DNA of 64,000 nt. Origin: Actinomadura_E scrupuli (lineage in GTDB: Bacteria; Actinomycetota; Actinomycetes; Streptosporangiales; Streptosporangiaceae). Below, one piece after another: positions 59,220-64,000 of this stretch (position 1 is the first letter of the stretch; every line of letters starts with the position of its first letter). Below the pieces are notes generated by a model. That model ran no database searches. It was not told where the DNA came from and worked only from the letters and a program-made list of their open reading frames with translations. The stretch spans positions 1,116,001 through 1,180,000 of the forward strand of contig NZ_JBPCCU010000002.1 of assembly GCF_050971785.1 (NCBI RefSeq). Direction: 5' to 3'. Position numbers and translations under genes: made by a program.

Positions 59220-60473
59220 ATGCCAGAAGAGTCACCTACCCGTTTCACCATGGTGCCGGCCAGGCGATCCAGTGAGCCGACGGCCCGTAAGCGGGCCAGG
59301 CGAATCCTGGCCGCGTTGTTCCTGGCCGCGAGCCTCAGCGTCATCGCGGTCGGCGTCGCCATGGCCAAGTCGAAGCCCAAGGCGGATCTGTCGACGGTCG
59401 ATCCCAAGGGACGGGACCTGGCCTACACGGCGGCGGTGAACTTCCTGTCCGGCATCCCGCAGAAGGTGCCGCACGCGACGTCGTTCGATCCGGAGGAGGC
59501 CGCCAAGGCCTCGCTCGGACCGAACTCCGGTGCCGCACCGGTGCCGCTGGCCTACCAGTCGCTGACCTGGACCGGGTTCTCCGTGCAGCACTTCGGCTCC
59601 GCGAAGGCCGGCTTCACCGACTTCGAGGTGCACCACTTCCTCGTCGTGCTGGGCAGCCCGCCGGGCATCGTCCCGCAGGGCGGGAAGGCGAAGCCGAAGG
59701 ACGCTAACCCGCAGACGGCCGTCACGACGCGGCCGTCCACCCCGGCCACGGCCGCGGCCACACCGACGGCCCAGCCGACCGACCAGGGCGCCGTGACCCC
59801 GGCGACCCCGGCGACCCCCGTCGATCCCAGCGGGTCACCGACGCCCGCCGTGCAGTCACCGTCCCCCTCGGCCTCACCGTCGCCGGGCCAGACGAGCGTG
59901 GACAAGAACAACACCCCGGTGCCCGCCGACAACGTGGTGCAGGTGGACGTGACCGTGCTCGCCACCGAGGAGGGGCCGCGGCTCGCCGCCGCGCCCGCCC
60001 TCTCGGTCTGGACCGGCGGGGTCGGCCGCTCGGCGGGAGCGGGGGACTACACCAACTACACGACCCTCGTCACGGAGGTCAGTGACGAGGCGAAGGGCCA
60101 GATCGCCGCGTGGGCGAAGGCGTACGTCACCGGCGACTCGGCCGGGCTGCTGACCCTCACGGCGGACCAGAACACCAACCATCGCTACCTCGGCCTGTCC
60201 GGGTTCACGCTGCCCGACACGGGCAACGCCGTGCAGGTCCTGTCGGCGATCAAGGCCGACAAAGGACAACTGGTCGTCCGGGCGAGAGTTCTGCTTGCCA
60301 GGGCGGCCCCGGGCGGCACGGTCTCTAACGGCACCGCCCAGCAGTTCGTCACCTTCGCGGACTTCGACCTGCTCGTGGCGGCGCCGAACGGAGCACGACC
60401 CCTGATTCTCGCGTGGGGACCCGCGGGGTCCGCGGCTGAGCTGGAGCCGTACTCCAACGCCCTGACCTCCTGA
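59220..60473 (+). CDS. VirB8/TcpC-like bitopic T4SS component
   Basis: A 417-residue protein. A basic N-terminal tail (TARKRARR) precedes one membrane helix (about 29-49, ILAALFLAASLSVIAVGVAMA). An extracytoplasmic first domain (about 60-150) is joined by a Pro/Thr/Ser linker (160-225) to a second domain (about 240-410) containing AAWAKAYVTGDSAGLLTLT, typical of the NTF2-like fold of VirB8/TcpC proteins. GGAGAGGCAC precedes the ATG. It is followed 29 bp later by the VirB2-like gene. Confidence 0.75.
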   Translation: MPEESPTRFTMVPARRSSEPTARKRARRILAALFLAASLSVIAVGVAMAKSKPKADLSTVDPKGRDLAYTAAVNFLSGIPQKVPHATSFDPEEAAKASLGPNSGAAPVPLAYQSLTWTGFSVQHFGSAKAGFTDFEVHHFLVVLGSPPGIVPQGGKAKPKDANPQTAVTTRPSTPATAAATPTAQPTDQGAVTPATPATPVDPSGSPTPAVQSPSPSASPSPGQTSVDKNNTPVPADNVVQVDVTVLATEEGPRLAAAPALSVWTGGVGRSAGAGDYTNYTTLVTEVSDEAKGQIAAWAKAYVTGDSAGLLTLTADQNTNHRYLGLSGFTLPDTGNAVQVLSAIKADKGQLVVRARVLLARAAPGGTVSNGTAQQFVTFADFDLLVAAPNGARPLILAWGPAGSAAELEPYSNALTS

Positions 60474-60502
60474 TCACCAACCACACACAAAGGAGACGTG
60501 AC

Positions 60503-60832
60503 ATGAACCTGATCCATCCCGCTGCAGCTCAGCTCCACGTACTCGCCATCGGGACCGGCGAGGACGGCGCCAACAACTTCCTCAAGTCCTCGATCGGCAC
60601 CGCGGTGGTCGGCCTCTGCGGAGCGTTCGGCATCGTCGTCGCGGTCATCTGCATCATGCGGATGGTCAAGCACGTGAGCGGTGGCAAGCCGGGCGAGGGC
60701 TTCAAGGTCCTCGTGTTCGGCCTGCTCATCGCGGGCCTGCTGTTCAACCTGAACCTGACCATCTCCGGGGCCAAGAGCATGGGCGGCCTGGTGGAGAAGG
60801 TCTTCTCGAGCGTCACCACCGTCACAGGCTGA
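60503..60832 (+). CDS. VirB2/TrbC-like two-helix small membrane protein
   Basis: A 109-residue protein with two membrane helices (about 31-52, SIGTAVVGLCGAFGIVVAVICIM, and about 70-87, VLVFGLLIAGLLFNLNLTI) joined by a short basic loop (KHVSGGKPGEG). The size, topology and position between the VirB8-like and coupling-protein genes match VirB2/TrbC-type pilin-like subunits, though Gram-positive versions may not polymerise into pili. The ribosome binding site AAAGGAGACGTGAC is very strong, suggesting high expression, as for a major subunit. Confidence 0.75.
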   Translation: MNLIHPAAAQLHVLAIGTGEDGANNFLKSSIGTAVVGLCGAFGIVVAVICIMRMVKHVSGGKPGEGFKVLVFGLLIAGLLFNLNLTISGAKSMGGLVEKVFSSVTTVTG

Positions 60833-60863
60833 CGGAGGACGGACCCCGGAACGAGGAGGAGCG

Positions 60864-62723
60864 ATGGCGAACGGTGCCGGACCTGGGAACGCGCCGGGAG
60901 AGACGTCGGACAGCGTTGCCTTTCTCATCCTGGCTGTGATCCTGGCGGGCCTCGCCCTCTGCATCGTGGCCTTGGTGCCCGTGGTGTGCGCAGCGTTGAT
61001 CTTTTTCACGCTGCGCCCGTTCCTGGGCCGCCGGGACTGGGTCATCGTGGCTCTCGCGGGCATCATCGGCTTCTCCTGGTATCTGCAGGACAACGCCCTC
61101 GGGTACGGCTGGTGGCTGCTGAGCTTCCTCAATGTGGGGGAGTCCTCGCCCGGCCAGGTGCCCGTCACGGTGCTGCTCTGCCTGGGAGCGGTGTTCGCGG
61201 GCATCAGCGGCGCGGTGCTCGGCTCGTCGATAGCCGCGCAGGTCCCCGACGCCGGTTCCCTCTTCCGCAGGAAGAAACTGGTCGAGGACTCGATCACGCC
61301 GAAGAAGAGCCGGCGGGAATCGCTGAAACGCCGGGTGGCCAAGAACGTGCCGATGCGCGAGATCCCGGCCATCCGCGGTCCCTACGCGACCGAGAAGAGC
61401 CGGAAACTGCCGCTCAAGGCCAAGACCATCCCCCTCGGCCTGGGCATGCGGGGCCGGCTCATCCGGCTGAGCACCCGCGAGATGGGCATGCACGGCTGTG
61501 TCGTCGGATCCACCGGAAGCGGAAAGACCATCACCCTGATGTGGATCATCGGGGCGGCCCTGGACATGGGCTTCGACGTCACCGTCCTCGACATGAAGGA
61601 GGACACCGAGCCGGGTGGCCTGCGCGACTTCCTGCGGGCGTACTCGTCGATGCACCAGGTGCCGCTGCAGGAGATCGCCCTCGGCGACGAGCAGCCGAGC
61701 TACTGGTTCAACGTGCTCGCGGACATGACCGCGGACGAGTCCTTCGACACGATCATGTCCCTGGTCGAGTTCGACGACGCCTACTGGAAGGCCCTGAACC
61801 GCAAGGTTCTGCAGCAGGTCATCCAGCTCTGTCACCAGGCCGCCGAGGTGGCACCGGAGCGGTTCACGCCGCCGACCATGCTCGAGCTCGGCAAGATCAT
61901 GGAGCAGGGCAGGAACATGAAGGCCGCCGTCAAGGATCGGGTCAACGCGATCGACGCGGCCGAGGGATTCGGGTACTGCAAGAACAGGTACACCAACGTA
62001 CTGACCCCGAGCGACGACGAGGCCAAGTCGGCTGGAAGCTTCGGCACCAAACTGACCGGTCTGTACGACTCCACCGCGGGGCGGCGCATCCTCGTTCCCG
62101 GCGGCGACCGGAAGATGATCGATGTGCGGCTCGGCGGGCTGACCTACGTCGGGCTGAACTCGCTCGGCCAGCCGGACATGGCCAAGATCCTCTCCTCGTC
62201 CGCGCTGCAGCGCCTGTCGGTCTACGCCGCCCAGCGCATCCAGGGCCGCGCCCCCAAGGACCGCCCACGGCTGATCGTGGTCGACGAGGCGAACTTCATC
62301 GCCCGCGACATCGCCATGAACATGCTCTCCCGGGTGCGGTCCGCGCTCTTCAACATGATCCTCTGCACCCAGGGCCCGACGGACTGGATCGACGCCGACG
62401 GCGATGACTGGTCGCGGCTGACGCAGAACATCAACTGGCTGATCGCCATGGCGCAGTCCTCACCGGAGTCCGCAGAGAAGTGCGCCGAGTTCCTCGGCGA
62501 GCGGGACAACAACCAGCTGTCCCAGCGGGTGGTCGACGGTCAGACCGTCGAGGTGGGCACCGTCGCCATGAAAGAGGAATTCATCGTCACCGCGAAGGAA
62601 CTCCGGGACCTGGGCACCGGCGAAGGCTACCTGCGGGTCAACAAGCCCGAGAGCAGGGTCGCCTACGTGTGCATGCCGATGCGAACCCAGGAGCTGACCT
62701 GGTACGAGGACCAGCAGGTATGA
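60864..62723 (+). CDS. VirD4/TraG-like coupling ATPase
   Basis: A 619-residue AAA-type motor. Three or so N-terminal membrane helices (about 12-50, 57-75, 93-115) are followed by a basic linker (KKSRRESLKRRVAKN). The motor domain has Walker A VVGSTGSGKTITLMW (about 213-227), VTVLDMKEDTEPGG, Walker B RLIVVDEANFIARD (about 468-481) and NMILCTQGPTDW, typical of HerA/VirD4 proteins that recruit and pump substrate DNA or protein. AGGAGGAG precedes the ATG. Its stop overlaps the next gene as ATGA. No relaxase is near, so the substrate is undefined. Confidence 0.85.
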   Translation: MANGAGPGNAPGETSDSVAFLILAVILAGLALCIVALVPVVCAALIFFTLRPFLGRRDWVIVALAGIIGFSWYLQDNALGYGWWLLSFLNVGESSPGQVPVTVLLCLGAVFAGISGAVLGSSIAAQVPDAGSLFRRKKLVEDSITPKKSRRESLKRRVAKNVPMREIPAIRGPYATEKSRKLPLKAKTIPLGLGMRGRLIRLSTREMGMHGCVVGSTGSGKTITLMWIIGAALDMGFDVTVLDMKEDTEPGGLRDFLRAYSSMHQVPLQEIALGDEQPSYWFNVLADMTADESFDTIMSLVEFDDAYWKALNRKVLQQVIQLCHQAAEVAPERFTPPTMLELGKIMEQGRNMKAAVKDRVNAIDAAEGFGYCKNRYTNVLTPSDDEAKSAGSFGTKLTGLYDSTAGRRILVPGGDRKMIDVRLGGLTYVGLNSLGQPDMAKILSSSALQRLSVYAAQRIQGRAPKDRPRLIVVDEANFIARDIAMNMLSRVRSALFNMILCTQGPTDWIDADGDDWSRLTQNINWLIAMAQSSPESAEKCAEFLGERDNNQLSQRVVDGQTVEVGTVAMKEEFIVTAKELRDLGTGEGYLRVNKPESRVAYVCMPMRTQELTWYEDQQV

Positions 62724-63418
62724 GATTTCAACCGGACTTCCAGGAGGCCAAGGTGGACGCCGATCCCGACGACGAGCTCGCCGAGCTGAGGCAACGCGTC
62801 GCCGCCCTGGAGCGGCACACCCTGACGCTGGCCGCGGCACTCGACTGGTTCGGGCGCTGGGAGACGACCGGCGGCGAGCGGGTCACCTCGCTGCGCGCGG
62901 CCCGGATCGCCACCGGCCTGGCGGCCGTCGCCGAAGAGGACTCCGGCGTGGGCCGGGTGTTCGACCGGGCCCGTGACGGTGCGCGACTCGTCATCCACCC
63001 CGACCTCGCCCGGTTCCTCCAGGTGCCGGAGTGGACCCAGGTCGGGCGGGTCACCGCCGCCTTCGCCCGGCGCATGATGCTGGCCGTGCCGGCCTCCGCG
63101 GCCGGACGCCACAAGATCATCGCGCTGGCCGACGCGCTGGAGCGACTGTGCACGAGCGCGGGCGCCGGGTTGGTGGTCTCCGAGGATCCGGTCCGCACGA
63201 TCCTCGACGACATCACCGATCCCACCCCGGCCTGCCGGGTCGCCGCCGCCAAGGATCTGCTGCGGGAGGAGAACCTGTCGGCGGCCATGCTGGACGGCGA
63301 CGGAGACGGCGACATGGTGATCCGGGAGGCCCAGTCCACCGTGATCGTCGAGTTCCTGTGCGAACTGGTGGGCGAGACGGTGGAGGGGCGGCATGTCGAA
63401 GACCAGGACAACCGATAG
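62720..63418 (+). CDS. Hypothetical cytosolic protein coupled to the VirD4-like gene
   Basis: A 232-residue protein whose ATG overlaps the coupling-protein stop. A coiled-coil segment (DDELAELRQRVAALERHTLTLAAALDWF, about 18-45) precedes a helical domain with basic patches and an acidic C-terminus (DGDGDGDM). No membrane segment or known motif is seen. The position suggests an adaptor that works with the VirD4-like motor. The last 26 bp overlap the next gene. Confidence 0.7.
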   Translation: MRFQPDFQEAKVDADPDDELAELRQRVAALERHTLTLAAALDWFGRWETTGGERVTSLRAARIATGLAAVAEEDSGVGRVFDRARDGARLVIHPDLARFLQVPEWTQVGRVTAAFARRMMLAVPASAAGRHKIIALADALERLCTSAGAGLVVSEDPVRTILDDITDPTPACRVAAAKDLLREENLSAAMLDGDGDGDMVIREAQSTVIVEFLCELVGETVEGRHVEDQDNR

Positions 63419-64000
63419 CCCGCGGCCGCGGCCGCGGGCACGCGCGATCGCCCGGGAGACGGTCATCGTCGTCCTGCTCGCGGTCGTCCTCGCGGGGGCC
63501 TCGATCGGCCTGCTCACCCTCCAGTACGGGGGGCTGCGGTTCGGGGCCGGGGACCTGCTCACCGTCGGGCTCTTCGGGGTCGTGGTCGCGGCGGTCGTGC
63601 GCGCCACGGTGCGGCTGCACCGCCGCTGGAAGGCCGCCATCGGCCGGTTCACCGCGGCGGCGGCGCTGTGCGCGCTGGCCGGCGTCACCGGAGCCCTCGT
63701 CGTGCTGGTCCCCGCGACCTGCCCGGGCGACCTGCCCGGCTCGGGACGGTGCGGGGTGCAGGAGGCGGCCGCGTGGGGCCAGGTCGGAGGGGTGGCGGCC
63801 GTGCTCAACTTCATGCTCGCCGGCCTAGCGCTGGCCACCTTCAGGGCGGTCGGGAACGTACTCCGGGACAGCTCGGAGCAGAGCGTCGTGTGGATCCGGG
63901 CGGCCGTGGCCGCCTGGCGCCGCCGTGCCGGGAGACGGGCGCCCAGCGTGCCGCGCGGGCCGCAGGACCCGAAGGGCCGGCCGACCCCGCGCCGGGCGGA
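63393..64000 (+). CDS. Polytopic membrane protein, truncated by the window end
   Basis: An open frame from ATG 63393 runs to the window edge without a stop (202 codons). It begins with a basic tail (SKTRTTDSPRPRPRARAIAR), then has four or so hydrophobic helices: VIVVLLAVVLAGASIGLLTL (about 24-43), LLTVGLFGVVVAAVV (about 54-68), the AAAALCALAGVTGALVVLVP region (about 88-107) and VGGVAAVLNFMLAGLALA (about 129-146). Two Cys in an outside loop (TCPGDLPGSGRCG) may pair. A basic cytosolic region follows. GGAGGGGCGGC lies just upstream. It overlaps the preceding gene by 26 bp and completes the visible T4SS-like operon. Confidence 0.75.
   Translation, partial: MSKTRTTDSPRPRPRARAIARETVIVVLLAVVLAGASIGLLTLQYGGLRFGAGDLLTVGLFGVVVAAVVRATVRLHRRWKAAIGRFTAAAALCALAGVTGALVVLVPATCPGDLPGSGRCGVQEAAAWGQVGGVAAVLNFMLAGLALATFRAVGNVLRDSSEQSVVWIRAAVAAWRRRAGRRAPSVPRGPQDPKGRPTPRRA

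Noticed and set aside
21535..64000. Integrative element bounded by a duplicated tRNA-fMet 3' end
   Set aside because: I saw no repeat of the tRNA 3' sequence, no integrase and no excisionase in the window.

Overview
The window is high-GC actinobacterial chromosome, most likely from a member of the Streptosporangiales or a relative. The reasons are very strong GC bias at third codon positions, frequent GTG/TTG starts, purine-rich ribosome binding sites, and actinobacteria-specific families (UvrD2 with a tetracysteine motif and HRDC domain, WhiB7, mycoredoxin-like glutaredoxin, DUF2342 zincin, PPA1309, UPF0182). Assignments come from reading motifs and translated sequence; no database search was run.

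Region 1 (about 1-21,660) looks like conserved core: M20 dipeptidase, NudC, glutaredoxin, UvrD2, TesB thioesterase, an MHYT membrane sensor, whiB7 with a long attenuated leader, an AarF/UbiB-like kinase, enoyl-CoA hydratase, a YgjP-like metallopeptidase, a DUF2064-like protein, a NUDIX plus uronate-dehydrogenase-like pair, DUF2342, an SDR protein, MoaE, a YlbL-type PDZ-Lon protease, PPA1309, UPF0182 and initiator tRNA-fMet. It also carries a dispersed 14-mer repeat, a cluster of DnaA-box-like motifs and several apparently leaderless promoters.

Region 2 (about 21,700-40,370) is accessory. It starts with a LysR/MFS/NmrA group and a LacI regulator beside a decayed sugar-ABC ATPase. A seven-gene minus-strand operon (34,588 to 26,176) follows: a small membrane protein, an alpha/beta hydrolase fused to an acetoacetate-decarboxylase-like domain, a small WXG-like protein, an FAD amine oxidase, a cytochrome P450, a heme peroxidase strikingly like animal cyclooxygenase, and a fatty-acid desaturase. 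The last three genes overlap by 4 bp each. I read this as a candidate bacterial oxylipin (prostaglandin-like) pathway: lipid release, desaturation, dioxygenation, then hydroperoxide rearrangement by a P450 whose I-helix lacks the oxygen-activating threonine. It is the most novel system in the window. A two-component flavin monooxygenase, a polysaccharide deacetylase, a lipoprotein amidase and two convergent TetR paralogues follow.

Region 3 (about 40,370-64,000) is a type IV secretion-like locus without a visible relaxase or integrase. It has a VirB4-like ATPase, a very large VirB6-like membrane protein, a VirB1-like wall hydrolase with transglycosylase-like and NlpC/P60 domains, VirB8/TcpC-like, VirB3-like and VirB2-like membrane proteins and a VirD4-like coupling ATPase. 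It also has a CpaF/VirB11-like protein whose P-loop has been lost, beside a CpaE-like ParA ATPase. The last gene runs off the window.
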